Positions 11,541 through 24,544 are shown, counted from the stretch's first letter. The stretch is DNA of 64,000 nucleotides from Theobroma cacao (GCF_000208745.1 NC_030857.1:12249790-12313789); one strand, 5' to 3'. Program-made: numbers and translations. The notes: generated by a model not told the origin, from the sequence alone.

Positions 11541-12674
11541 TCTTACACTTACTTATTTAAAAGGTTGAACTAATCTCCATTACATCAATCTAAGAGTTAG
11601 CCTCTTTGATGTAAAGTTGAGACTCCTCTCTGGCCACATGTAATGAGCATGTAACATTCATGTAAATAGCATTACTCTTATGAGTCTACAAAGCTAATAA
11701 AGGAATAGTTAACTATTGAGTTCCATAGAGAAGAGTCGTTATTTTTTATAACTTGAGAAAGTATTTAATTATTCTTGAGAAGAGTCGCTATAGGAGGAAG
11801 CATCTAATCATCTTCGCAACTCCTTTTCACGATGCTTCAACAAAGCAATCTTTGCTGCAATCTCTCTCGACTTATCTAATTATTTTTTAAAAGAATCGCT
11901 ATTAGAGGAAGTATCTAATCATCTTCGCAACTCTGGTTCTTCAATACAACAATCTTTGTTGCAATCTTTCTTAACTTCAATCTCAGCTTTATTAGCATCA
12001 TATATGAATTGTAACATTCGTTCCCATTTTGGAGAAGTATTTGCTCATAGATTATTAGCTATCACAAGTCTGCTTTCAAATTATTTTGTTATATATGTGT
12101 TATACAAGGGCTAGAAGCACTACTAGCAAACAAAAATCTGAATACCAAAAGTGATAAGAGTGCAACTTTTAAATTTAACCAAGTGTACACAAAGTCCTTG
12201 AAATACAAGAAGAAAGGTGACTAGGAGAGAAAGGCTTATATGGTGATCACACTCAAATTGATGCATCATTCATGAGGAATAAGAGGAATTTCACCAATCT
12301 TACAAGCAACAGGTCAAAAAAGAGATAACTACTCATACACAATCTTATTATCATTATTATCTTTATGCTCATTATAATAACTTTGACTTAACATTACGCA
12401 TTTTGTTTGTATTCTACAAATTTTTAGTAATATTATAAATATTATATGCACTAGCAAAACAATTATTTTATATTGCTATTAAAAAAATTCTAAAAGTTTA
12501 AATAGTTACATTTTACGATTTTATTACGTAAAAAAAATGTCACTTAAAGAAATGTAAATTAAAATCAAAATTTATTGTAGTGGCATAAATTATATTATTT
12601 ATCATCATTATTAATATTTTGTAATATCTTTTATTATTATTGAAAAAAATTTTCGCAATATAGCAACACACTAA

Positions 12675-13565
12675 ATGGTTCGCGACACCAGTGCCGCGAG
12701 CAACAGACCAAATTGTGCCACGAGCAGCATAATAAACTGTATGCGGTAATAAGAGAGAAAAGCACGTGGAACTTGGTGATTAGACTGCATAGAATTCCCC
12801 AGTTGCAGTTAGCATAAGAAATTGAACCATTTTTTATATTATTTTCAAACTGATTTAATCATATAAGTCTCTAGTGGTACAGACTTGCATTTTTAATACA
12901 CAAAGTGGAGTAATCTCATCTAGAATGCTATCTACAATCTAGTTAATTATTTAATTAGAAAGGGAATGTATTGCCAGAAATATCTTGGTCGCATCCACAA
13001 TCTTTAAATATATTTTATATTATACTCTTTAGTAAATGTGGAAACAACCAAATATCTTTAGCAATATTATCACCCAATTGAAGAATCATTTTCTTCAAAC
13101 TCCTATCTGGAAGATAATTTCTAATGAAGAAAAAATAGATAGAACCTTATGTTTAAGGTCATATGCCTTGTGATTTGGATAAATATAAGATTTATTGGTG
13201 TGGTTTTGCAGTATATCTCAAGTGGAGTTAGAGGAAGAAAAGAACATACTTATTTGAAACAAATGGTTAACCTTCCTAAAATGATGGTTAAATTGTTAAA
13301 CAAACAGATTTTGCTTTACTGTGCATGGTGGTTAAGTTCTCATAGTTTTTAAACATTAAAAAAATGCTTTATTCTTCATTAAAAAAATATAAAATATTCT
13401 TTTTTAAAAATCATTAGAAATTTTAAATAAAAACAAAAACCTCGTGGCATAAGTACCGTGAGAAACAAATAAAAGAGCTCGTGGCATAAGTACTGCAAGC
13501 TTCAAATAAAAAAAGGCACGTGCTGTGAGCAATAACTTTAGTTGGCACGCGGCTTCTTGTGTCGC
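12675..13565. repeat. Dispersed palindromic motif set (TCGCGGCAC / GTGCCGCGAG type)
   Basis: Short GC-rich blocks stand out from AT-rich surroundings. Examples are 'GTTCGCGACACC AGTGCCGCGAGC' near 12678-12703, 'CTCGTGGCATAAGTACCGTGAG' near 13441 with a second copy near 13480, and 'GGCACGCGGC...GTCGCGAGC' near 13543-13570. Each pairs a CTCGYGGCA arm with its approximate reverse complement. The arrangement is like palindrome arrays in other LTRs of this window, so a fragment of another LTR family inserted here is possible. Confidence 0.5.
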
Positions 13566-15567
13566 GAGCTTCAATCAAAAGAGCTCTACTTAAAGGAGCT
13601 CACTAAATTGAAAGAAGCCACGGGTTCTTTCAAAAGCCTAATAGATATATTAAAAGAAACAAGAGAACCGCAGCTTGTGAGCTTCAATATTAGAAAAACC
13701 CATTTATATATACATTAAAAAAAAAAGATAACCGCAGCTTCTTCTGCTAGTAAACAAAAGAAAAAACCAAAAAGCTGACATATAGGCCAAATTTTATTTG
13801 TTTCTTTCACTCTAACTTGCCTACAAATAGAAGTTGACTTACAGGAGACTTGGTATCTTTTATTTGTTCTATTGTTTCTCTTCCTATATCTCTTTGCCTA
13901 TTAAATGTTTCTATCAAAGGTTACACATGCAAGAAATTAAAAATAAAATAATAGTTATAGTTCAAAAATAAATAGGAGCATCAAAACAAGCTCTAAGACA
14001 AAAGTCAATTAAATAAAAATTTTTTCCTTGTGGTGTTTGCTTGTTTTTTGCACTTTTGCTTTCGTAATTTTACTTTTAGCTACAAATTATAAATCATCAC
14101 TTGAAACAAATCCTTGTTTTAAGACAAATTTTTCTACTTTTGCTTACTGAGATTGTTTTCTTATGAAACATAAATAATGCTTGTTCTAAGTTTTTCTTCT
14201 AAAATCAAACAATTTATTTGTTTGCTTGAACATATTTATGTACATAAAAAAAAATTTCTCTTTCAATTAAAAAGCCTTATCTCATGCATGAAAATTTTTT
14301 TTTTATCATATAAAAAAATTTCATGCAGGGGCAACAAGCAAAAGAAATTCAATTTTTTGAAAAATAAGAAAATGCAAATAAAAAGAGAGAGAGAATAAAC
14401 AAGAAATTATAAGAAGAAGAAAAAGAAGAACTTGCTTGCTCAAAAAGATTCATAAAAGAACAAACCTTACTTTGAATTTTGTTTTGCTTGGAATTTAAAT
14501 GAAGAAAATTGTTCATAGTAAGTTTCATATTTATAAGGCATATAAAATCAAGGTTTTTATGAAAAAAGATTAACTTTCCTTTTACAATTTGTATTTTAAA
14601 AATCTTATTTTATGGAAAATATATTGTTTCATGAGCAATCAAATATTACACAAGACAGTAATATGTTACTACTTAAAGCATCATTAGCTAAGGTGTTACT
14701 GTTTAAGGCGATACTATCCGCGGTGTTACTACTTGAAGTGTTATTGTACAATACATTATAGTACAAAATAAAACTTTTACATTATAAATTAATACATAAG
14801 AATTTTTTTTAAGAAATAATTCTTATGTAAGGGGCTAACGTAGATAGTCAATTTTGGTTAGTACCTAATTTATAAAGAATTATTTTACAATATAATATTG
14901 TATAGAGAATAATAAGAACAACCACTACTTCACTTAGAATAACTAAAACAAGTTAAATACTACTTCATACAGAACAATTAGAATAAGTAAAATACTACTT
15001 CACGAAGAACAACTATAATAAGTGGAGCACTGCTCCATGTGGAATAATTAATATTATTAGAAAAACTACTTCACACGGATAGCGGTGAAAACAACTCGGA
15101 ATAAATGGTAAGGTTCATGAGTTACTTTCATCTTGGGATGTTCCGAAAGGTTTGGTTTGGTGGCTTAGATGTTGAGGTAGTTAAGAGGTCTTCCTCTTAA
15201 CCTTTTCTTGAAGTATTGGTGTTTCACCCTTCTACCTTGTTCTCATGTACCTGTTCACGAATATCTTCTTCTTTTATACCTATTTGCATACACTTTTTTC
15301 TCTAAACTTGTTCTAAAATAGCTTTTATTGTATATCTCTTATCGATTGCCTTATACTCGAGAACAAGTCTTATTACATTCAATTACTTCAATAATCACTC
15401 ACATTATATGCTATAAAATCACCACCTTAATGTTCACATAATGTGTTACAATAACGATTACTCCTATTAAAGCTCGTTATAATAATGTTATTCATTAGGC
15501 ATATTAAAACATATTATTAAATAACTGTCACTTTTTGTATTATATATAGAGCCTCACAATTCATTTA

Positions 15568-16711
15568 TAGCATGTATGGTTGGGGGAATGGCTATTCCTA
15601 AGAAACAAATGTTCCTTTGTTTGGTTCCCACATGCTCCAAGGAATAGCCATTCCTTTAGAATGGCTATTCTCCAAAATAAGTTAAAACTAAAGAATAGCT
15701 AATACCAACACCCCCCATGGTATTAACTATTCTTTGGTTAAGGATTAGCCTTAAAAAACGATAACGATCGAAATGTCTTTTATAAGTTTGAAAAATCACA
15801 TATTATATTTTATAAAAAATAATATTTTAAATTTAAAAATTAATTAAATTTATTAAAATTTGAACCATAATAATATTTAAATTATAAATAAAATATTAAC
15901 ATTTTAAAATGTTAATGATTAAATTATAAATAAAATATTAATATTTAAATTATCAATTATTAGTATTATTATAAGAACAAAAAAGTTTAAATTTTTAATA
16001 ATATGTTATAGAAATATAGTTTAAATTTAAAAATTGATTAAAATTATTAATATTTTAATCATAATATCATTAAATTATAAGTAAAATATTAATATTTAAA
16101 TGATCAATTATTAATATTTTAAATTAATTATAAATTATTGATATTTAAAAAATAAAATAAAAATAAATAATCATAATAACATTTTAATTATAAATTAAAT
16201 ATTAATATTTTAAAATAATAATTAGTAAATTATAATTAAAATATTAATATTTAAATTATAAATTATGAATATTTTAAATCAATTATAAAAAAATAATTTT
16301 TTTTAAAAATAAAAATAAATAATCATAATAACATTTTAAATTATAAATAATATATTAAAAATTTAAACTATTAATGATTAAAATAAAATTAAAATATTAA
16401 TATTTAAATGATCAATTATTAATATTTTAAATAGATTTTAAATTATTAATATTTAAAAAATATAAATTTAAAATAAATAATCATATATATTATAAAGAGT
16501 ATTTTTGTCTTTTTATACTTTATTCTTTTCTTATTTCAAAGTTATTTTTATCTACCAAATACTGTAATAAGCAATAATAACTATTATTAATCTATTACAT
16601 TCGTTGTACAAAATTAGATAATAATTATTATATTTTATGTCCACCTTATTCTACTATCACAAAATAGCTATTTTATTCTATTACTATTTATTTCACTAAT
16701 CAAACATAATC
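15568..16711. mobile_element. PIF/Harbinger-type MITE (1144 bp)
   Basis: Flanked by perfect TTA target duplications (15565-15567 and 16712-16714). The two ends are imperfect inverted repeats: left TAGCATGTATGGTTGGGG, right (reverse complement) GATTATGTTTGATTAGTG. Both resemble the ends of the larger Harbinger element at 22505-28696. The interior is almost pure A/T, with recurring 'AAATTATAAATAAAATATTA' blocks, and has no coding potential. Confidence 0.8.
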
Positions 16712-16844
16712 TTAGAGCAGTTCTCTTCTTTCAAGAGCTAATATATTCTCCTCTTGAGCTTCTCTCTAAATTCTCTTTATTTCTCTTTTACTCCTTAATT
16801 CTCTTTTTATTCTGTTCCACATTCAATATTTGAATTGTTTGGAT

Positions 16845-17642
16845 TAGACCTAGCAATTCATGTTTTTGTGTCGTAAACGTGTCAAAAACGATTAGACACG
16901 AAACACGTTAAGGCTAAATACGAACATGACACATTTAATATTCGTATTTTAAATTTAAAATACATACATATATATATATATTTAATAAACGTATAACACG
17001 ACATGACACGATTAATACGTTTATTAAATGTGTCAATATACGACATGACACGATCACTAACACGTTTAACACAATTAAATAAAAATATTTACAATTAAAT
17101 ATAATTTTATTATTTAAATTTAAAATCTATAATTATAAAATAATTATAATAAAACAAAAATAATAATAACATCAAATATAATAAAATTTAATATAAATAA
17201 CATATATAAAATTTATTATCATATAATATGATAAAATACATCATTAACATCTAACCTTCAAATACTAATAATATAAAAAATCATTCATAATTTTCAATCG
17301 TAATAATTTCATTATTACCTTTATAAAATTAAAAAAACTTATTAAAATAATTATCTAAAATTATTTATATAAGGTTAAAATAATCTTTAACTATTAATTT
17401 TTAATATGTTAATAAACGTGTCACGTATACACGTTTAAACACGATAACACAATTAAGTAAACGTATTTAAATGTGTTTTAAACGTGTTTGTCGTGTCTGA
17501 CACGTTAAAATATGAAAATTTTCGTATCTTAACGTGTCAAATACGATTAGACACGAAACACGTTAATACTAAACTCAAAATTTATTTAACTCGTATCTTC
17601 TTATGTCGTGTTAACGTGTCGTATCTAAAATTACTGAATCTA
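16845..17642. mobile_element. hAT-type MITE (798 bp) with 8 bp target duplication
   Basis: Ends are TAGACCTAGCAATTC and, as reverse complement of the right end, TAGATTCAGTAATTT: inverted repeats of the form TAGAYYYAGYAATT. Flanking 8-mers are GTTTGGAT (16837-16844) and GTTTGAAT (17643-17650), one mismatch. The intact 5' LTR lacks the insert at the matching place. Inside, subterminal 'CGTGTC' and 'AACACGTT' motifs are dense, and a ~40 bp block ('ACGATTAGACACGAAACACG') occurs in direct orientation near both ends (16888 and 17543). Confidence 0.85.
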
Positions 17643-17725
17643 GTTTGAATCTTCCTGTCTGACACATCTTTTTATTTATTTACAATACTTCCTCTCTTTA
17701 TTACAAAATCCCCCTTACTCTTTCA

Positions 17726-18006
17726 ACTTTGATAACGAAATCTAAACCCTTTTTAACTGTCCACGACATATAAATGAAATAACGGATTGAATCAACCTCC
17801 TGTTGATTTACCCTTGCTTTTCTCTTAGAATCCTCATAAGACAATACGGCATCGTGTTATTAAGCTGTGGCAGGAATTTCACGAGCCTGATATTTGGCAG
17901 AAATCTTTGTCCTTGCCAGTATATCCTGAAACTTGAAAAAGCCTAGAAGAGTTGAAACTTGAAAAAGCATAGAAACTCTTCTGGGTTTCTAACTTGAAAG
18001 CTAAAA
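17726..18006 (+). promoter_or_regulatory. Putative promoter and 5' leader of the mTERF gene
   Basis: Only 281 bp separate the end of the 3' LTR from the start codon. A TATA-like TATAAAT lies at 17769-17775, 232 bp before the ATG. A 26 bp period duplication ('TGAAACTTGAAAAAGC' at 17927 and 17953) lies in the presumed leader. Transcription start was not determined; the LTR itself could also supply promoter activity. Confidence 0.35.
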
Positions 18007-20713
18007 ATGAGAGTTTTTTGTGCAATCCGGCCATCAATGGATCTCTCTTCTCTGTCCAGAGGACCCTTCCTCATTACCAGGTGCTTGCCTTACCTCTTCA
18101 TTCTCTTCATTGTTTCAATATTCTTTTGACACTCCTGCATTTCCTTTCATGTTTTACTAGATGATAAAGGGAAATCAATACCTTTTTTTTTCCCATTTTA
18201 TTTATTTGTAATGTTGTACAAAAGGGTATTTTGAAGTTAGATTCTTTAGTGGAAGGAATCTCACTTGTGTTTTGCCTTACTGGAAGAAAATGAGTAGAAG
18301 AAGTGAACTTTGTGTGTCTTTGTTGTTGAAACTTAGGAAGGCTTCTGGGTTTTTATTTTTGTGTTAAAATGAGCCTTTTTTTTTACCTCTTTTTACACTT
18401 ATTTAGTTGGATAACTGCGGACAATATCTGTTTTGTGAAAAAAAAAAATTGAATTATTGACTTGACTCTGGTTCCTTTTGACTTCCCAATGTCACTCAGG
18501 ATATGTATTTAGGTGACATGCCTAATGAATTTTGCTAAGTGGATGTGTGACAAGAACAAGGTGATTGGAAGTGAGCATATATTACCTGCAATACATATTG
18601 GTGTATTGAATGTTTGGAACTTTTCACACCGTTAGTATTGCTCTTTGTGAGTAAGTTGGTCGTAATGAGAAGAGATGGAGTTATTAAATGTGTGGAGGGA
18701 CGAAAAGCAATTGTAGACAACTAAGATGTATGGGGTTCTAGTCTCGCTTTCAGATTTGGGTTATATTTGTATTCTTTATAACAAATGTTTGACTTAATTT
18801 GCAGTTTGAGATTGAACCTCAAAGGAGGTTTGATTGAGTTGGACATTTAGTGAGGCATTCAGAACACAGAGCAGAGGTTTCCTGTTCCTTAATGAAGAAA
18901 TCTTAGAGCTGTAGCAAGTGATGAAACAATTAGTCTGAAGAATGGGGCAATAGATGAAATAATTTAAGAAATGGAGAATCTTGGGGTTCTTTATTAGAAG
19001 AGTGTATCTCAAAATTGAAGCAGTGTTCCTTAGATACAATTACTGATTCTGTAGTGAATTTGTGATGCTTCCAGAATGCCTGACTAAATGATGTTTCAAT
19101 TGCTCAGCAGAGACAGTATGCTAAAGAGATAATTTGCTTTATTTTCTTACAGGACTCGACTTCCTTTCCCTGAGAAACTCTACTTCTGCAGAGCAAAGTT
19201 TGGTAAGCATTGTCTTTGGAGACTGTGCCAACATCAACTAACAAATGTTACCATACTTTCCCGCTTATCTTTTTCTATGGGACACTAACTCTGACTTTTG
19301 TATGTTGACAGCTGATTCTGAGGCAGATGGATCTTTTAGTTTAAGAGTGGTGCCTCCAACTCTGATTACAGCAGAAAAAGAAGAAGCTAAGGCTGTTTTA
19401 ACCTTGTTCTTGAAGAAGCAAGGTCTAAGCAATGCAGTTGCTGCAAGGATCATCAACAAATCAGGCCTTTTTATTGACCACCTAGTGTCGACGCTTCATT
19501 CTGTTCATAAATCTCGGTATCTCGTAGGTTCGATTGCAATGTTATACTGTCTGTTCACCGCATAAGCATGAGTGTTGTTTTTCTAATTGGTTAAGCTGCT
19601 GAAGAAATGCTACTCGACATTGCAGGAAGAGAGCTCACAACTCTTGAGATCAGGGATGCTCTTACCCCTTACCTTGAATCTCTCCTTGAAGAGCATGGAA
19701 GAACTCTGGTCAATGTAGTTGAAAATTTTCCTGACCCACCAGTTAAAGATAAACCTGTAACGCAGGTATCTCCTCCAGATTCAGCCGTTGACTCCAAGAA
19801 GTTAAAAGCTGTCTCTCGTGTTAGTGAGACAGGCCCAGCAGGGAAGCTCCGTCCTCAAGTTCTCTACCTCATGGAGCTTGGTATGGATCTTGAGAAGATC
19901 AAGGTAATTACACGCAGATTCCCATCTTTTGCCTACTACAGTCTGGAGGGGAAAATCAAACCTGTTGTTGAGTTCCTTCTTGAACTTGGTGTGCCAAAGT
20001 CTGACATTCCCATCATTCTCAGTAAAAGGCCTCAACTGTGTGGAATCAGTCTCTCTGAAAATCTCATACCCACCATGACATTCTTAGAAAATTTGGGTGT
20101 GGACAAGAAACAGTGGGCAAAAGTTATATACCGGTTTCCTGCACTTCTTACTTATAGCAGGCAAAAGGTTAAGACAACTTTAGATTTCCTCTATGAAATG
20201 GGCATTTCGTCAGAGAATGTTGGTAAGATTCTAACACGTTGTCCAAACATAATAAGTTATAGTGTGGAGGACAAGCTACGGCCTACAGCTAAGTACTTCC
20301 GCTCATTGGGTGTTGATATTGCTGTTCTTCTACTACGATGTCCGCAGACATTTGGCCTTAGCATTGAGGCAAATTTGAAGCCTGTAACAGAATTTTTTCT
20401 TGATAAAGGATACACTGTGGAGGAAGTTGGGATTATGACTTCAAGATGTGGAGCATTATATACTTTTAGCTTGGTAGATAACTTGATACCGAAATGGGAT
20501 TTCTTTTTAACCATGGATTATTCAAAGTCAGAGCTGGTTAAATTCCCTCAATATTTTGGCTACAGCTTGGAGGAGAGGATTAAACCACGAGTTGCAGTTG
20601 TAAAGGAGTCTGGTGTGAAATTACTGCTGAATCAGATTTTATCATTGTCAAGTCGTGACTTCGAAAAGGCTTTGAAGAAGAAAATTGAGAAGCAGCTTAC
20701 AGACCAAGTATAA
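18007..20713 (+). CDS. MTERF5: mTERF-repeat protein, chloroplast-targeted (probable MTERF5)
   Basis: Plant mTERF proteins are helical-repeat nucleic-acid-binding proteins that control organelle transcription and RNA processing; MTERF5 (MDA1) acts in chloroplasts. I model four coding exons: 18007-18080, 19153-19202, 19312-19527 and 19626-20713. They use GT-AG introns with consistent phases and give about 475 residues with a TAA stop, close to the family's usual length. Residues 1-45 are rich in Ser, Arg and hydrophobics and lack acidic residues in the first ~10, fitting a plastid transit peptide. Residues ~185-455 hold about eight mTERF repeats with recurring 'RFPxxxxYS', 'RCPxIxxYSVE' and 'LGV' patterns ('KFPQYFGYSLEERIKPR' near the C-terminus). 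Exon 4 alone holds the repeats. The first three exons encode a region ('LTLFLKKQGLSNAVAARIIN') also typical of this subgroup. The alternative start at residue 11 cannot be excluded. No stop or frameshift: the only intact host gene here. Assignment to MTERF5 rather than another chloroplast mTERF rests on recognised repeat sequence, not a search. Confidence 0.85.
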
Positions 20714-22448
20714 CTGATTCATATAGAAAGTATCGACGTCATATTTTTTCAAGAATGAGGTTTTGCAGGTATTTTAAGACTTTTCTTTCTGATGAAGGAA
20801 CGATATGATGGGAAAATGAACTTGTCATAGGGAAAAGAAAGTGCTTTCAACAGACTTCAGAGGTAACTTACCATTTCTAAGTTCAGGTGTGACTTACTGT
20901 TTTTTTTGCAAAACCTAAAAACGACCTTCTTAGGGGTTGGCCCCATTTTGTATGGAAGAACGAAGAAGCATTTAAGATGTAGATGTTATTCTAGGTCTTT
21001 TAACCCATCTTATTTTAAATTACCTTCATGGTGAGTGTATATTTTTATCCCTTCCATAGGATGTGATTATTGTGTTAGAGTTTCATTTCATGTTCTAAGT
21101 TCATTCCAACGCTTTGGGATGCATTCTGTCGCTGACTTCTGATGTGATGACATTTTAAAGTTTGAAGATGATGTCATAAGGAGCCATCTTTACTTTCCAT
21201 GTGTTCTTCAAAAGGGTCACCGTTAATTCTTTGTCAACCATTTATCTGCTGCATAATGCTTATGTTCTTTGCTGCTCAAAAGGTTTTACTCCAATCCAAT
21301 CCCATGAGACATGAGTAACAGAAATACATCTTGATTCTCTTTCTTTCTAAATATAACTTCCTTTTGTTCCTTTCATCTTTCATATTTCCACCTCTTTAGG
21401 GCCTAACCTGGATATTTAGTTTGATAATATTTATTAAATAAATAAATTATTATATTAATTATTGTTTCACATTTATTATTTATTAATAAGTATTTTATTT
21501 ATTTATTGACATTGTGAAAAATTTTGATAATAGTTGACAAACCATTAAGCAAAGAGTTATAGTTATTCAATTACTTGGTTATCAAAATTGTTTTATGTTA
21601 TAAATGTGACAAAATGATAAAAATCTATACTTGTTATACTTCTATTTAAAAACATGTTTTAATTCTATCATTGGAGTAGTGAGCTTAAAACAAACAAGTA
21701 GGTGTAACGTATGAGATACATATATATCGAATAAGATCTAATTAAAGGATACCACATAAGCTTATCACTAATCAATTATTAAAGGAAAGCTTTATTTTAT
21801 ATATGTATATATTTGATAGATATGCAATTTTATTATTGAGTGTCAAAACAAATTATTTTGGACTTATTTATTCAAGTAGAAATGCAAAAATAAAATAAAT
21901 GGATACATTAAACTAAAGAACCCCTAAGTACACTAACTCCAGATGTAGGGATATTCGGTGCCTAAGGTTGCAATTAGGAGTCCCAAGTGTCTAAACCGCT
22001 TTAAATTAAATCTAGTCCGAACCAACATTGTCCGAGCAGAACTTATCCGAAGCTGCCCACTCGTATTAAATATGTCCAAAGCGTTGCTGTCCATTTTTGC
22101 GTTGTCTAGGCCATGGCTGTCCACAACAGCTATCTTTTCTGAAACCGTTATCACATCAATGTCTTCATCGTCCTTAACACAGGATTACTCGAACAATGAA
22201 TCCTTCCCACATTAAACTTCCGCATTAAATCCACTCATGTCCGAACAGCTTGCTGCTTTATGGAATTTTGTACGAATCCTTACTAGCCTTACATACAGAT
22301 TCAATACCAACCTGGTATCCATTTATCCCGTTCAAAGATATCAAACTCATTCGGTCTTTGAGGTTGTACAAAGTCTGAACCAAGTAGGACTACCCTATTG
22401 ATTTAACTCCAATTCAAATCTAGTCTAATTGTGATCCTTGACTCTTGT
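20714..22448. other. 3' flank of the mTERF gene, no gene seen
   Basis: The first few hundred bases presumably hold the 3' UTR; the poly-A site was not located. 21400-21900 is AT-rich. 21930-22440 is noticeably less AT-rich, with many 'GTCCGAAC' and 'GTCCA' motifs, unlike its surroundings; it may be part of an unrecognised LTR. The overlapping ORFs at 21933-22215 on both strands show no family signature. Confidence 0.4.
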
Positions 22449-23523
22449 TGTCGCATTTATCACGCAAGTACACGTATCGTTAACAAATAATATAATGAAA
22501 ATTACTACATGTTTGATTCGTAGAATAAACAAGAATAGAATAGAATAGTCATTTTATGGTAATAGAATAAAGTAAGAATAGAATAGAATCATTATTTGTT
22601 ATTTGGTATAGTGAATGGAATAAAGTAAGAATTGTTATTATGACTTATTGCAGTGTTCGTTGGTAAAACTAACATTGGAATAAGAAAGATATAAGTGATA
22701 AAAAGATAAAAATAACTTTTATTAGATTAACATTTATTTTCATAAAAAAACAAAACTATCCTTATTATAATTTAAATACATATGTATCCTAAAAGATAAT
22801 TACCCATCATAATTATATTTTATCCCAAATACAAAAAATAATTATAATTTACTTACATATTTTTATAAATGGACAATTACTCTAAAATATAATTTAATCA
22901 CATTATATTTTATCTATCATAATGAATTAAATTTTGTGCATAGATATTTATTTTTATACAATTCTTCATATATTATAGGTCATTTTCAAAATATTGTTTA
23001 GACAAAAAATTGGAGAAGAAATATTTGGGAAAAAACAAAAAAATTAATAGAAATAGAAAATCATGTCTTTTGATATATTAAATAAAAAATCATATCTTTA
23101 AAATTAGAATGATGGTCTTCAATTTTTTTTTAAAAAAAGAAGTTATGTCTTTTGACATATTAAATAGAAAATCATATCTTTGAACCAAGCATGTGGTGCT
23201 GAGAAAACATAAATGCCAAAAAGAGAAATAACGTGAGAATATTATTACACCGAATCAAAAGCCAAGGTCTAGTTTACAAAAATACACCAACCTTGAAAGT
23301 AATGGATGAATGTTCATCCTATTACATTAACTTATAGCATGCATAAAACTAATAAGGTAGCTACAATAACATCATCATTATACAACCAGTAATACAATGA
23401 TAAGCTAAATAAGGTTTAGACTTGCTAATGAACCTCATAATTAGTATCAACATCAACCACAAGTGTCTGAAAGTTACAATATCATGAACTTACCTTCACA
23501 AAAAATTACAGAGCCATCCGAGC

Positions 23524-24544
23524 TCAACGGTCAGCAAGAAATGTCCTCAGCCATTTAAGTCTTCGGTCAAGAGTAATACTAAAAAACAACATAAGAGTTG
23601 CAGATTCAAGAAGTTTGATTGAAGCATGAACCCTTTCCCTCACTGTCAATCCCTATACTTGACTTAAAATCCCATCCAACTCTTGAGCCTCTTGTTGGAT
23701 GTTTACCTCTACCCCAACACTCTTGCTGAACTTAATTCTAGCCTCTTTTATGTTTTCACCCAATATCGTGGCAATAGTAATAATTGATTTGGATGTAATA
23801 AAATCACCTATCTCATTTAGCCTTTTCATCTTCCTTGCTGAAGTAGTTTCACTTCTAGGAGTTGATGTTTGAAGTTGAATATTGGAGAAATCCTTAAAGT
23901 CGAAACTATATCTATCTAGGTTTTCACCTTCAGTTTCCTCATTTATTGTATCATTACATTCTTGCATTTCTTTGAGGACATTTGCTGCAAGTTGAGCATC
24001 TTTTCCTGTTGCACGATCTCTTGCATAAATAAAACTAAACTTATTGAAGAAAGGAAAACTCTTTCTTCTAAAAGGGGCAGCCTCCTTGTGACTTTAATAA
24101 CAATAAAAAACAAGAGACTATTAGTTATAATATTATTAAAAAACTAAAATGAAAATACTTAAACAAGTTCGAACCAAAAACTTACCTGTATGTAAGATTT
24201 CCATATATGATCATCAGCAACAACCATGTTTCTTTGATCATCCCACCCAAATCCACTCGTATGTGTCCCTTGCACCATATCATATATAATAGCCCATTCT
24301 TTTTTCAAAGTCTTTATTCTAAACTCTATATGGGGTTTCACCTTCACGTTTGCATTTAGTAACTTTGTTGCAAACATATTTCAAGTTCTATTAACTAATA
24401 TTCTCTAAAACCAGTGTCAACATTGTATTTTCCTAAATTGTGCAAATCAGTCAAAGCTGAAATAAGTGCAACATCTTCATGATAATTCCATTTTCTTTTG
24501 GTTCCCTTTGAACTTTGAAAAGCTAGTGCTAAAGATGCAGACAT
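23524..24544 (-). pseudogene. Harbinger ORF1: Myb/SANT-like DNA-binding protein
   Basis: In PIF/Harbinger elements this protein helps the transposase reach the nucleus and bind the element ends. The start is the ATG at 24542-24544. The first exon has the SANT-like signature 'RKWNYHEDVALISALTDLHN', then a stop (TAG) and a frame change near 24395-24410. The frame recovers at 24377 with 'HIEFRIKTLKKEWAIIYDMV' and 'GFGWDDQRNMVVADDHIWKS'. A GT-AG intron lies at about 24100-24185. The last exon has 'RDRATGKDAQLAANVLKEM', a C-terminal helix region, one further stop (TAG near 23660) and a terminal TCA-complement stop at 23524. Two stops and one frameshift make it inactive. Confidence 0.75.

Larger units (their letters stand above)
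10951..14838 (+). other. Non-coding internal region of the gag-only element
   Basis: This replaces the expected pol region. Nothing resembling protease, RT, RNaseH or integrase is visible. It includes the degenerate tandem repeat at 11125-11540, a GC-richer palindromic section at 12675-13565 and long A/T-rich tracts (for example 14240-14420). ORFs at 13149-13352 and 14177-14398 are low-complexity and not supported as genes. Confidence 0.5.
5703..17725 (+). mobile_element. Gag-only LTR retrotransposon carrying three nested insertions
   Basis: Two related LTRs (5703-6804 and, discontinuously, 14839-17725) flank an internal region with a gag remnant and no protease, RT, RNaseH or integrase that I can detect. 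The 3' LTR is preceded by a purine run AAGGGG (14829-14834), a plausible polypurine tract. Removing three younger insertions (15568-16711, 16845-17642 and the solo LTR 7665-10671) leaves an element of roughly 7 kb. The gag type and the post-LTR sequence resemble Ty3/gypsy elements of the TAT group; this is inference. The flanking 5-mers (CCTTA and ACTTT) match at only 3 of 5 positions, consistent with an old insertion. Non-autonomous and decayed. Confidence 0.75.
14839..17725 (+). repeat. 3' LTR of the gag-only element, split into three pieces
   Basis: LTR pieces at 14839-15567, 16712-16844 and 17643-17725 align in order with the 5' LTR. Examples are 'CCTCACAATTCATTTA', 'TCTCTAAATTCTC' and 'TTTATTTATTTACAATACTT'. 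The gaps between them are exactly the two inserted DNA elements. It lies in the same orientation as the mTERF gene and ends about 280 bp before its start codon. Confidence 0.8.

Noticed and set aside
13149..13352. 67-codon ORF with a hydrophobic start
   Set aside because: Non-coding internal region of the gag-only element; no family resemblance.
21933..22215. ORFs of 73 and 85 codons on opposite strands
   Set aside because: They overlap each other and show no motif; probably chance in a less AT-rich block.
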